DNA from: Sipunculus nudus
Taxonomy: Eukaryota > Annelida > Sipuncula > Golfingiida > Sipunculidae
Reading direction: 5' to 3'
DNA: 64,000 bases
NCBI GenBank assembly: GCA_026874595.1
Contig: CM049306.1
Location: forward strand, 77,083,142 to 77,147,141
The position numbers were made by a program, and so were the translations under genes. This document shows, one piece after another, positions 46,600-58,615 of the stretch (its first letter is position 1; every line of letters begins with the position of its first letter). The notes beneath the pieces were generated by a model. It was not told the DNA's origin, did not search any database, and saw nothing but the letters and a program-made list of their open reading frames with translations.

Positions 46600-49500
46600 C
46601 ATGTATTTACCAAGTACGTATATTACCCGCGTATATAGCGGATAGCGGATAAATGAATATAAACTTTATCCAAAATACATACGACAACACAGACAAACAT
46701 AAATGTGTATATTTAATTGCACAAAGCCTTTCCTCTGCTCATTTTGATAAATAATAGAAGGGACCACGAGAGATAACTGTTGTTCTGTTTACCTTGTTTG
46801 TGGGGTTGTGTCTTATTGATTTATAAAACACCTATCAAAGGGTAATCGGCTGTTTTTTTTCTGAACTTATTAAATGCCGTACCATAATATTCATTGTGAA
46901 ACGCAACTTAATTAGTCTCGTTATTCACACAATAAGTTAATTATAAATAAATTGGCAGAGCATGTCGACCGCACGTCGGTTATTATAGTAGATATCGCTA
47001 ATTTATTTGACATTTGATTGCATGTTGATTCGTTATTGTAACTCTGACGAAACAGATAATATTAGGATATAATGATTTCAGTTTTCACGAAAGCAACGTC
47101 AGGGAAGAAAACAATATAACGATTAAAATCTATAGCTCTTTGAACAATAATTCATGTACACAGGTATAAAGGCTTGCATAAAATTTCATAGCTATATTGT
47201 GTTTGATCAACATATATAAACTTTTATTATTTTAGTTAGGCTTTCCCATAAAGCTTCAATCCCCGGCTACTTACGTATGTAATTAAGTCACATAAATATA
47301 ACATAGCGTCTAAATGCGACCCGTCCAACTAGGACCCGTCCAACTGGGACCGTCTAAATGGGACCCGTCGAACTGGTGCCCGTCAAACTGACACGTAATC
47401 CAGACCACATGTCGAATACGAGTGACAACTAGAAATCTGCATTCTAGTGAATGCAAGCCTCCGCCAAATAAAGGGAATCCCTAATGTTTCCCAACCCGTG
47501 TTTGCATTGTTTTATTCGGTCCATATTCGGTTCATTCTTGCATAGGTGACTGTATACAATTGTTAATAAAATACTCAATGACGCTCCTGAATCCGGACCA
47601 TGTGCCGGATCCACACGAAACGCTAATCGATTCTCCAATGGCCCATTCCCGAAATACCCTGAACAATTCAGAGATTCTGTTCATGATTGCCAACACACTC
47701 ACAGGGAGAATGCGTACCCATTTGACGGGGACAATAAACCTATTATATCTTATCTTAAAGTTTCAAAGAAAATTTATAAATTTCAGATATTTAAATATAT
47801 ATTGAATAAACATTGTATCACAGTCGAAAGCGATAACTCCTCACTTTTATCAATGTTTGGCGAGCTGTATTTCTTTTTTTTCCGAATCTTAACTATATCC
47901 TGTAAATATAAACTTATCTGAATTATTGTTTATTGCAATTTTTGGTTTCGCACCTTTACATTTAAATGTGTTTATCTATCTGTGTATGTATATGTTATGT
48001 AAATATTATTAATTCAAAATAAGAGTTAATAAATTTATTGTATTGTTTCATGTTCTCCAAAAATTATTTCTCTTTTATTTAAAGTCAACCCGTCAGGTTA
48101 TTTCCTTCCAAACACGATATTCAAAGAATAAGTGACCAATGGCTTCTTGGTCTTCATGGCCAAAAGCACATGTTATTGATCCTGTAGCTTTAATCCTATA
48201 AAGAACTGTGTTCCCAGTATGAACCCGGTGGTAATGAGTAGTGTTATAACTGTGTTAGTATTGAAGAAAGATATGAATATTTTGTTCATCTAGGCCAATT
48301 AAAGCACAGCTGAGACTGGATTAAGATACAGATTTGATAAGCTCTCTACATACAGATTCAGAAACATAATTATATAATTGTATTATTATTGTTATTAGTA
48401 GTAGTAGTAGTAGCGTTAGTAGTAGTATTTGTAATAGTAGTATTACTTGGCTCTTCATTGCAAATCAAATGTTTCCTTAATTTAATGGATTCTATTTCAC
48501 TGAACACACACACACACACATATACATATATATACTGCACTTGAAACATAATATATAGTGTAAAATTATGTATCGAACAAAATCTTTCCGATATATTACA
48601 AGGTTTTATATCTTCCAGAAACATTTAGAAAACCCATCATTAATTACTCTTTATATCATTAAAGGTAGTTGATTTTAAAGAAGTATAACATGTTGTGTTC
48701 GTTAGGAGAAAGTTCTGTTTATAGCAATACTTAACACCCGTTATATTCCGACACAGTTTCAACTGAAGGTACGACAGATGACGACAGAAGTGTTGGACCA
48801 ATCAGCGTGACTGGCCGGGTGGCGTTTCCAAGCGACAAAGCTGCAAAACCAACCACCAAGGCATCGAGGAAACGGCCTCGTTCTGTGTTCTCTCCCCGAC
48901 AGAGGGCAGCACTTGAGGGTAATTTTCAAAGACGGGCCTACCTGACGTCACACGAGAGGAAGAAGATGGCGGTTGAACTTGGCGTCTCAGAGACACAAGT
49001 TTCAAACTGGTATCAGAACAGGAGGTTAGTGTAAAAATTTAATAAACACATAATAACAATTATTAATAAGCCAATATTATATGTTTTAGGCAAAAAAAGT
49101 TAGTTCTCAACCTATTTTGAGCTCTAGCCGATCAGACATTTCTTTCTAGAATATCTGTGAAATGTCATATTGTAATGTCATCCTTTTATTTTTATAGCGG
49201 GAAAAATCTTTAATTAATACGTTTTTTGTCGTATGAAGTATTTTTCGAAAGCCACTGAAAAAAAAAATCTTGGAAAAGTGCCTTAGAAAACAACCGCTTT
49301 GTTGGTCACACATGTTTCGTATTGGCATATATTTTGATTATACAGGTGTATGTGTGTAATTTTTGGTGGCAAAGTGCACACATATGTATGCATAAGTGAT
49401 ATACCTCAATGGGGCCAGATTTTTTTATGTTTTATTTTCCGTGATGCATATAATATCTTTGTTTGTAAACAAGTTTATAAACATTACTGATCTAAATGAT

Positions 49501-51150
49501 TGTTTCTTACCTCCAGATTTGTGTGGTCAAAGCCTTAGTACTATGATGAAAGGTAACTGTAGTAAGGGCCCGGAGGAACTCAGATATTCTTAAGTGACGC
49601 TGATTGACCAAACACCTTGTTGTCATCTTTCGTACCTACAAACGAAACGGTGTATGCAAAGCGTTAAGAATGACTATATACATGTACGGAACTTTAAATG
49701 AAGACTGAACACTCTTTGGGTTCGATATCAAGTGAAAAATAGTATATATTTAAAATACAAAAAAAAAAAGAAATCTTTGTAGAAACTTTAGCTCCCATGA
49801 AATACGTTTTATAAAAAAATCTCTAAAGGTTATTTTATTGCCCTGATTGCTAACCCCGTGTACTTTCCTATCATCACATGAACTCTACAGCATATACTAT
49901 CACCTATACATGTGTTATAGTGGTTAGAAGCTTGCAGACGCATTGTTCAATCCAAAACCATTGTCACAAGGTCATCCTCTTTCCCGATATCAATGGAAAC
50001 TGAATAAAACAGTTCCATGCCCCAGACATTATTAAATAATTATCAGTATATGAAATTTATTATAAATAATTATCAGTATATGAAATTTAATTTGCCCTTT
50101 GGCAATTCATGTTTTTATCCACATAACGACGACTATAGTAAAAGAATGATATTTTAAATCAAATCAGGTCAGATCTGTCAAATGCTATCACTCTGTTGCC
50201 TTAAGGGCAAAAGAATTTCTACTTGTTTTCGTGTGCGCGTCAAATTGTACAAATTAAGCGCAAAATAAATAGTCAATATGATGATGGAAATGCTATGTGT
50301 ACGTTACTGTATTATAAGAACGTGAAAATGGAATCCTTGTCTTTGAAACAAATTGAATATATCCCGTAATATAAACTGGATACACGGAGATTTATGCCAT
50401 ATGAGCGTTAACGCGGGGTTATACTTCAGCGTCTTTGACATATGTTCTTGGTTTAGTTGAATTATTATGACAATGGATAATATATACACCTTGGGGAAGT
50501 CCGAGCGGGAGTAATTTTGTTCAAGAACGTAAAGGGTAAGAATATGGCTGTAAGTAACATAACTTTTTGATATTTTAAGAGGGCGACTGAGGAAACGAGG
50601 TCCGTCAGACGAGGCGTACATGGCGGTGCAGTCTCAGATGTCAGCTGACAATGCCAACCGGAAGTATCTTGACCATCTCCTCAACCAGAACCCGGATGAT
50701 GAAAAACTAAAGAACACACAGCACCCCGATGAAAGGTCTGTCAGATGTGACACACACTTGCCACAAGAGTTCGCCGGCCACACGAGGGCGCTGCAGGATA
50801 TACCCGGCTACAGTCACACTCCAAGCCCGGCAAACAGTGCTGTGCCGGATGTTACGTCATCAAGTATCTACCAGCCTCTGATGCCCCACCACTCCTGCCC
50901 GCCGTACACTGATAACTACAGAACCTACATAACCAAGTTACGTCAGCCCTACCACCCATGGCGTGATTTTTACTGTCCGCTGACTCACTATGACGCGGCG
51001 CCGTTCATCCCGTACTTAGGATACGAGGAAGAGCATGCGCAGAACGGAGACTTCCCCTTCCGTCCATGCTGTCACTCAGTCGCTGATTTAGAGGAGCCTT
51101 CGCCTCTCAGGTCAGACTGTATGTTCTCTTCCGCTTCAACTGACGCATAA
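44188..51150 (+). CDS. homeobox transcription factor, divergent homeodomain, three exons
   Basis: Exons are 44188-44434, 48757-49024 and 50580-51150. Junctions are GT..AG and phases 1 and 2 agree, giving 361 codons. The homeodomain is residues 120-179: RKRPRSVFSPRQRAALEGNF at positions 1-20, then helix 3 ETQVSNWYQNRRGRLRKRG. Phe8, Leu16, Phe20, Trp48, Gln50, Asn51 and Arg53 are present; position 49 is Tyr instead of the usual Phe. Intron 2 interrupts codon 53 of the homeodomain, an uncommon site. The N-terminal region is acidic and Ser/Thr/Pro-rich (SPETPATDEK). The C-terminal region is Pro/Tyr/His-rich (HHSCPPYTDNYRTYITKLRQ) and could be a regulatory domain. It is expected to bind DNA in the nucleus. 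I cannot place it in a named class; ANTP- or PRD-like is plausible. Intron 1 hosts a 2.4-kb transposon-like element. AATAAA at 51492-51497. Confidence 0.88.
45180..45720 (+). repeat. three ~230-bp tandem units, two with (TA)n tails
   Basis: Each unit has tgaaggatgaacggc or a variant, then catagaccacctggct-type sequence (45204, about 45440 and about 45665), then a gtctcgtt...attttgctgt block. (TA)n at 45317-45360 and 45579-45610 ends the first two units. Inside the 44975-47400 element. Confidence 0.8.
46527..46597. repeat. (CT)n microsatellite
   Basis: Pure CT run of about 70 bases inside the 44975-47400 element. Confidence 0.95.
47569..47640 (+). repeat. short dispersed segment shared with 21509-21580
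   Basis: Both read as ..gatgac..tcctgaat.cgga.cat.t..ggatccacac.aa....at.gattct. Only about 70 bp is conserved, so this is an old repeat fragment. Source unknown. Confidence 0.5.
48088..48236 (-). pseudogene. LINE 3' zinc-knuckle (zf-RVT) fragment
   Basis: The minus strand reads HYHRVHTGNTVLYRIKATGS, then ITCAFGHEDQEAIGHLFFEY and RVWKEIT, then stop. This matches the pattern of the zinc-binding region at the C-terminus of many non-LTR reverse transcriptases (C..C.....ET..HLFF.C..). The second Cys and the final Cys are replaced (Gly-His region, Tyr), so it is a decayed piece. It lies in homeobox intron 1. Confidence 0.6.
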
Positions 51151-51784
51151 GATCGCCAGGCTTGGAACCCCCATATGAAGTGACTTTCCAACTTTAAAAT
51201 TTACAGACATGTGGCGCCATCTGTGATGCAGAACACTCACCAATAGGTTGTGTATATACTGCAAAGTGCTTATACTTCATTTTCTAACATATGAACACAT
51301 ACTTTATGTAAATACGAAGACAGGCATGTAATCATAAAAAACTCCGTGGTTGCCACCATATGCATGAACTCAATGTAGCATAAGGTAACCGAATTATTAT
51401 ATAAAGCAACAGCATGTGTTTATTTACGCTAGCTTCGTGGTATGAATATATTATAATTTATACATTAGTATATTGTTGAATACTTATGTTAAATAAAGGG
51501 ATATTGGTTTTCTTCCATGAAGTCTGCCTTATTTCTGTTATAACAAACTGAATAAGAATATACAATTATATTAAAAAACATCAGTTTCAATTTATAATGC
51601 TCTATATTTTGCAAGCATAACAAGTATGATATATATTAATATATTTAAATAAATACAGCCACATATAGGCCTACACATGAATTTTAAATTGGTGTGACTT
51701 GATAAAAGCAAATCTCGTTACACTTGTAAAATGACAGAATATAATAATAATAATGATAATAATAATGATAATAATAATAATAAT

Positions 51785-51860
<76 letters not shown>

Positions 51861-54197
51861 CATAAAATGGGGAATGACGATTAGATTTTTGTGGGATCCG
51901 GCACGTCATCATAATTGTGACTTATGCGCAGATGAACCTGGGAATATGGGCCGAATAAGTAAATGCAGACACGGTTGTGGGAGCGTCCCTCAGTTAAAGG
52001 GTACTGTACTAGGTCGATCGATGGCGCCGGGCCAGCTAATTTTGTTTTAAGAGAATAAGTAAAATATTCTTAATGTAAAATTATTCAGAAAAAACTATCT
52101 ATTCTAACTTTAACATACTATATTTACACCCTGTAAGAATCCGGGAAGTGTTTATTCGGAGATACTTCATTTAACTACAATAAGTCATTCTATACTTTAT
52201 TTTTTACAAAAGCAATTAAAAATTGCAGGGACTGAGAATGAAATTAGAAATGTGGTGTTGAAAAGTTTGCTGTAATAAACTTCCATAGACTGGACTTAGA
52301 TTGTGTATGGATTGTCCCTGGTGTAAAATCCAGTAACGGCACAGGGTATGCTCTCCGCCACACCATCATGAATGGACATGCGCGAAGTTCTGCCACGCCC
52401 TGAGGTTCTGTTGCAGACAGAAGGCACCTTCATCAAAATTTTACTAAGAACATTTTTTTAATGCTCGGTTTACAATTCTGATGGTATCACACCCGGCACG
52501 ACGTTACACCTTTACCAGGGCCACCGTTAGTCACCATTACCGCCATGTTATGGAAACTTATATACCCCCCCCCCCTCCCAGAAGTGAGACTTGTGCATGT
52601 ATGCGCGGGTTTTTCTTCTGCTCAGAATACCGCCATTTTGGATCTGAAATCGAAAAAAGCATTTCGAACAGCAAAAGAGCTTAGACGACAATTTTCGATA
52701 CCGTCAATATGGAGCGTCGCAGTAACTCTCACATTCCAAGAGCCACAATGGAATTTATCTATTGGGGCCTAAGTATTGTATTACTAACTAACCTATCACA
52801 AAATCACAATTAGCCAACCATACTTTGATAAAACAACCATTGAAATAACACCTTAATTGATCATTCACCAGCCATGATATTTAAGTAAACCGTAGTTCAC
52901 CTACCCCAGGTGGGATTCCGGTACTTTAGGACCCATGCTGTATGTTGCTCTTTGCTTGTTCCAACATGTCCTGCCTGTCTTTCTAGAAAGGATCTTTTTG
53001 GGCAGAATATAATAGTTCTCCAGAATCAAGTAATAGCGATCCGGCTTGATCTCCTTTACCCTGCTTCCATAGTTCTACCCTCGATACATCTACAGTTCTT
53101 CGGGACCCGGAATTTCAGGGGCGTAGATAGCGGGGGGGGGGGGGGGGGTATGCATACCCCTGTGTTTTAGATTAAAGTTAGATTAAAGTCTCCAAATATA
53201 CAAAACTTTTGCATATTTGCTATTGGGAAATTGAAAGTATCAACATGAAGTATTGGGCAAATCAAAGATGGTCATTCAGGAGGTATTTATTAATTTCACA
53301 TGGAATGACCAACAAAGATAACCATTCCTATAAATTTGAACCCTTTTTTTAAGAAGAAAACTTAGTATCATCAAAATTATTATTTTCCCTGTTAAATAGT
53401 TAAAGTTGAGCACATAAGAATTAATGAAACTTGATTTTATCGGAATGATTTTATCATATACTGTTGCAATTATTGAGAAAATATGTGTCCTGGCTTAAAA
53501 AAAAGTGGATGAAACTGCTGCACATGCATGACAATAAAAATACTATGATAGTGTTTTCTCTATAAATCCTGGCCATTATGGCTAATGATGAGTCATAAAG
53601 TCACACCTTCAAGTTTCTACTTCTTTTAGGCAAGTTCTGCTCCTGTGTTTTACCAGATTCCGCCATATGATCATCATCTTATGGCATAATAAGAAATGAC
53701 TCAAATGATGAAAAAAATATATCCATACAGTTTATATTTCCGACAACCGATTAGGTTTTATTTTATTATTTACCGGGCCTGATAAAAGCCTTTTAATCAA
53801 GCTTTGTTTACAGAGTTTGCTTAGCATTTTATTTTCTGCATAGCTGCAGGTTGATAAGGAATATAATTTTGATAATTTTAATTTTACCCCGTTTATTATT
53901 TATTATTGTTTCTTGATATTATGACTTTTTTCGAGTGATTTATCATTTATCTAGTTTTTGGTTTATTTTTTAAGTTGTGGATTGTTTTATTTGTTCATTA
54001 AGAATGTTACTTCTTTTAGACTTAAATACTAGTTCTGTTTTTTATTATGTAGCAGTGTATACTGTCTTGATCAAGACGATATCTCGATACCTGATCTTAT
54101 GACCATCGATTCTCATGGTTCTAATTAAATCAGAAACAAAATGCAAAATATATCTGTCATGAAATAATGTGCAGGACAATTTGTTTATTGCGCCTGT
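51151..54197. other. homeobox 3' UTR, then intergenic
   Basis: The 3' UTR probably ends shortly after the AATAAA at 51492-51497. Further on are an (AAT)n/(TA)n tract (51739-51856), C10 at 52565-52574, and a G17 run at 53132-53148 within caggggcgtagatagcgggg, which resembles the terminal sequence of hAT-type repeats. No gene supported. Confidence 0.5.
51739..51856. repeat. compound (AAT/GAT)n(TA)n microsatellite
   Basis: Trinucleotide AAT/GAT repeats run into about 65 bases of pure TA. Confidence 0.95.
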
Positions 54198-54465
54198 TAC
54201 GGCTGGTTGCATTGGATTCTGCCCAGGTAACTAAAAATAAATAAATACACAGAGGAAAGAAATGGCGTCAATTTATCTTTCGGGGGGGGGGGGGGGGGAT
54301 CGACTCGCAGGGATGGGAAGGTAATCTAAGTTGGGACAACCATACATACTTTTAATTGTGTCTGTGACACATTTCGAATACATTACAATTTCAAAGTTTC
54401 ACAATACATTTTCCTTTATATGTAAGTTCTAAAGTAAATCTAGATTAAGATATAAGTAATATTTC
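54198..54465 (+). repeat. G-run repeat family, copy C
   Basis: Starts near acggctggttgcattggatt, then ctgcccag, ggcgtcaatttatctttc, G17 (54282-54298), atcgactcgcagggatggga, and a tail with gtaaatctagattaagatat. It is the inverse of 19620-19885 and lies immediately before MITE copy 2. Confidence 0.7.
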
Positions 54466-54494
54466 TTAGTATTCTAAGAAATTGAACCACACTA

Positions 54495-54746
54495 TGGCCA
54501 AAAAAATAAAAGGTATGGTTCTCAGGCACCGCCCGCATCAATTTTAAACCCCCGCATCAAAAATTTACTTTGTGATGTAGTGCTTTTACTTGTTTAGCAA
54601 AATAAATATTTTATTATTAAGCTTTTCCCTTATCATTTGACATTTTTATCAAAACATACCAACAAATTAAAAAAAAAACACCGCCCCGCCCCCGCATTGA
54701 TTTCTGAAAAAAAATGCCTGAACCATACCTTTTTGAATTTTGGCCT
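54495..54746 (+). mobile_element. TA-flanked MITE, copy 2
   Basis: Starts tggccaaaaaaataaaaggt atggttctcaggc; the complement of its end is aggccaaaattcaaaaaggt atggttcaggc. So the inverted termini are about 32 bp, extended by a gcccgcatcaattt / complementary block. TA is outside both ends (54493-54494, 54747-54748). Best-preserved termini of the three copies. Confidence 0.88.
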
Positions 54747-56339
54747 TACAACTTAAAACGACTCCTCCCAACAATAAACTAGGCTCCGCAGATCACTACA
54801 TAAAAAACAGCTCTTACGTGGTCAGCTGTATCTATGGGCCGTTTAAAGAAGTGATTCGATACAATGATGAGGGGCCTGCTGGTCATCATGGCAGAAAAGA
54901 TGCTGGGGACCTCATGCTGTTTTAAGTGCTTGTTTGTATAAATATCTTACCTTCATAAATAACAAGTCTTTAATATTTAAGATTTATTAAGAGGTTTATG
55001 CGTTTTGTTTACAATCAGTAGTCACGGCAGGTAAAACTGCATAAATTACTTTTATATCAATATCCATTTACAACCAATGAACCATAAACGATTAAGCCGT
55101 ACCAGATGCAAGGCTCCTTCACTAAATACAGCCGGTTAGCAGAAGCCTGTTATCCAGTTAGATTTTTTAAATCAAAAATTAAGCTTGTTGTTGCTTTTCT
55201 ATCTATCTGTATGTCAGTCTGTTTCTCTCTTTCTCTCGTCTATTTAGAAACACTTGCAAGTAGTATCTAATTAAATCCACCTTATAATGAAAATTAAGTG
55301 TCATAGTTGGGGATATCAGTCACTTGGTTTGCAAAATAAAAGAAATAATAAATCTATATACCTATATAATTCATACTTAATACACAAGTGGCACTATCAT
55401 AGGTCTGTCCCAGATTATTCCAGCACATATACTGTTGATATCATTAGTTTAAAAATACTTATAAACATCTCAGGATTAAAATATGCGATATTGAGTCACC
55501 ACTAGCTCATTGCAAACTTTTTAACTGTTTGCTGTTTACAGAATCGATCGTAGATTATTTGGGCCTGACTAACTCTGACTAACTCCATTGTTTTATTAAA
55601 TTAAGTTAAATCATGAAAATAATGAAATCTGCAGGTATTCAGGATGAAGTCATTTTTCTTTGAAATAACAAAAAACAGATATTCTAGACCGAGTAAAGTG
55701 TTCGTACTTTTCGGATGGTCGCACTTGTTTGGTGGTCGCAAGGCGGTGTTCCACTGTATGAGTATTATTTGATTATGGATTCACGAGTATTCATGTGAGT
55801 ATTTATGATTCACTGAACACCTGATGTGCTTTAGATGCTGATAGCATTGGGAATGCTATCTGGTGTCAAACTGTCGTACTGATAAATGATTGGTCGCATT
55901 TTGTTCCTGTGATTAATCTTCTTCCCAATATGTTCCAGTTCACTGCGGAATCTACAAAACAGGAGAAGTTATAACAGTATACATTTTTATACATTATTAA
56001 GCATCATTTTCTTACAAGTGTGTTCAAGCTCATTGCGGAATTTACAAAATAGAAAATATAACATTATATATACATTATACAGGAAGAACACGCATCAGCG
56101 AGCCCCTCTGGCATCTGTTTTTTTTTTAATTTTGAACAGTGTCAGTAAACCAATCAAATTACTCGCACATACGACCAATTTGCAGCAGCCGACACAAGTC
56201 TGTTACTATTTTAAATTCAAACGAAGGCCATCTACAACCTGACCAATGGCATTAAAGCTTGTAAAAATATTTCCCGTTTCTCGTGAATAGTGTTTTGTCT
56301 ACATTTGGTACGAGCATAGGCAGACTTGAATATTATTCA
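54747..56339. other. intergenic, no gene recognised
   Basis: AT-rich with short frames only. A 55-codon frame at 54755-54925 (SSYVVSCIYGPFKEVIRYND) is protein-like in composition but lacks splice or family support. Confidence 0.45.
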
Positions 56340-58615
56340 TGAAAAAGAAGGCACAGCGGCTCAATGAAGCAAGGTCTCTGAAAGTTTAGCTCTTAGAAAG
56401 ATGCAGTTAGCTTTAAAGCTTTTTCACATCAATGAAGACATGTTAACTACATGCTGAAACATGCTAGCTAAGATTACTATAACAAATTATTTGAAAACCA
56501 TAAAGGTGATTATAAGACCATTTACAAGATATCATATCAGCTTTTGATTCGCGAAGAGCCTTTGCCATTTCCATCAGGTGTAGATAACAAGACCCTGGCT
56601 GATAGTTTCAACACTTTCTTTGTATCAAAAATAGATAAAATAATGCAGGAACTGATATTAAGACATCTTGAGGACAAATCCTGATTTTGTAAAATCTGAT
56701 ATGGAAACACATAGTACATTTTCTAAATTTACATTATTAAATGATCAGTCAGTAAAGGGTCTATTAAACAAATCTGCAAATAAAAGCTGCGAATTGGATT
56801 TCATCCCTACTCATCTTGTGAAAGAACACGAGAAAACTTTTGTACCAGTACTAAAGGACATTATTAATATGTATCTACAACAAGGCAAGTTCCCCTGTAG
56901 TTTGAAATCAGCTATAGTCAAACCTTTACTAAAGAAGCCAGTATTACCACTGTTGGAAAAGAACTATAGACCCGTTTCAAACTTGCCATTTTTAGGCAAA
57001 TTGATTGAATGGGCTGCAATACACTGCCTCAAATGGTAACGTTGAGGAACATTAAGCTGCTTATAGAGTAGGCAATTCTACAGAAACAGCTCTGCTTAAA
57101 GTTCAGACGGATGTTTGGAAGGCAATTAATAAACAGGAAATTATGTGTGTTATACTTTTAGATTTGAGTGCTGCATTTGACACTGTCAGTCATCATTTAT
57201 TATTGAACAGGCTTGAATATAGATATGGAATTACAGGAAATGTCGTCTCTTGGGTTAGATCATACTTGACAGACAGAAATAAGTCAGTAATAGTGGCAGA
57301 TGCTACATCAGAGAGTGTGTAACTTAAATGTGGTGTACCTCAAGGTTCAGTTCTAGGGCCTGTTTTGTATAATCTGTACACAGCTCCATTGGGTGACATT
57401 TGCCGTTCCCATGGACTCTGTTTCATGTGCTATGCTGATGATACTTAGCTATACATATCATTTAAGCCAGCATCACGTGTTTACATGACTAATGCAATTC
57501 AAATCTTAGAAAACTGTATTGGTGATATAAGAACTTGGATGCAGACTAATTTATTGAAACTCAATGATGATAAGACAGAATGTATATTGTTCGGAACACA
57601 GCAACAGTTAAACAAAATCCAGGACTTTTCTATTAGAATTGGTGAAAATAACATCCTGGCCACCCCCAGTGTAAGAAATCTTGGATATTACATGGATAAA
57701 CATAAGAAGCGTAATGAACACGTAAAGAGAATCTGTAGTAGTACTTATTTAACTTTGAAGAATATTAACAGGATACGAACAATGCTATCAAGGGAGACCA
57801 TCAAAATAGTAGTACAGGGTTTAGTCATCAGTCGTATTGACCATTGTAACAGTTTGCTCTTAGGAGCACATGGATACTATATATCCGAGTTACAATTGAT
57901 GCAGAACATGGCTGCTCGTACAATTTGTGGTGTGCAGAAATATGAGAGGATTTCATCATTTATGAAGGAGCTTCACTGGCTGAAAATCATATATAGGATA
58001 GACTATAAAGTGTTAGTGTTTGTATACCAATGTTTTAATGGAACGGCACCAAGATATCTGCAATCATTACTAGACAATAGTCATGGGAGGTCACTCAGAT
58101 CACAGAATAATAAAAAGCTGCAAGTACTGCAGGCTAACCTAGAGCAAGTGAAAACATCATCATTTCGATATGCAGGACCAAAACTCTGGAATAATATCCC
58201 AGTATATGTAAAAAATAGTGCAACTATTGATATTTTTAAAGCTAGATTGAAAACATTTTTATTTTGTAGGTCTTACAATCTTGAGTATAAGTTTTAAATT
58301 TTACACAACACTATGTGGTTTCTTTAATAATAACTAGTATTATTATTCTTTAAAGATATACCTATTTAGTATTTTATGTGTAATAATTATAGGACTACTG
58401 ATGTTTTTTATGTATGTAAAATATATACCTATTTGGTATTTTATGTGAAATTACAGGACTACTGATGATATGTTTTTATTTGTACGTAAAATATATACCT
58501 ATTTAGTATTTTATGTGAAATATAGGACAACTGATGATATGTTTTTACATGTATGTAAAGCGCTTATGACATGATTCAATAATATAAAGAGCGCTATATA
58601 AATAATAAATTATTA
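56340..58615 (+). pseudogene. degraded L2/CR1-clade non-LTR retrotransposon (LINE)
   Basis: 5'-truncated reverse transcriptase. Recognisable in order: [80 protein letters not shown]-stop-LYI (active-site Asp-Asp present, next position TAG at 57446-57448); LNDDKTECILFG; and the C-terminal KLWNNIPVYVKNSATIDIFK and ARLKTFLF block. It has several stops (including near 57318) and frame breaks near 56680 and 57035. The last intact frame is 57485-58297 (270 codons). The 3' UTR has three ~68-bp tandem units (58351-58555) and ends agagcgctatataaataata, the tail style of L2 elements. Cannot be active as it stands. Confidence 0.92.
58351..58555 (+). repeat. three ~68-bp tandem units in the LINE 3' UTR
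   Basis: Each unit is taaa(g/a)atatacctattt, then agtattttatgtg, then aggactactgatg, then a gtttttat..gta end. They precede the terminal gcgctatataaa tail. Confidence 0.85.

Larger units (their letters stand above)
44975..47400 (+). mobile_element. 2.43-kb transposon-like element, GGTGTCAT/GTAATC family, copy 2 (homeobox intron 1)
   Basis: Starts ggtgtcatcccaaatggacg and ends ctgacacgtaatc. Identical octamers cagaccac flank it (44967-44974 and 47401-47408), an 8-bp target duplication. Inverted ends (44975-45086 and 47304-47400) are made of tandem ~15-bp units of the form gacgggtcccagt, and both arms close with agacgct / agcgtct. The interior has three ~230-bp tandem units, each trailing into (TA)n (45180-45720). 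No transposase was recognised. Confidence 0.75.

Noticed and set aside
52545-52772. Possible Tc1-type helix-turn-helix (SKKAFRTAKELRRQF)
   Set aside because: Only one short segment resembles the family, and the continuation and inverted termini are missing.
53110-53160. hAT-type terminal sequence (caggggcgtagatagcgggg)
   Set aside because: Only one end is visible, with no partner terminus or target duplication nearby; noted in the intergenic entry only.
54740-54925. Short protein-like frame (YVVSCIYGPFKEVIRYND)
   Set aside because: Its first codons lie in the MITE end, there are no supporting splice sites, and no family was recognised.
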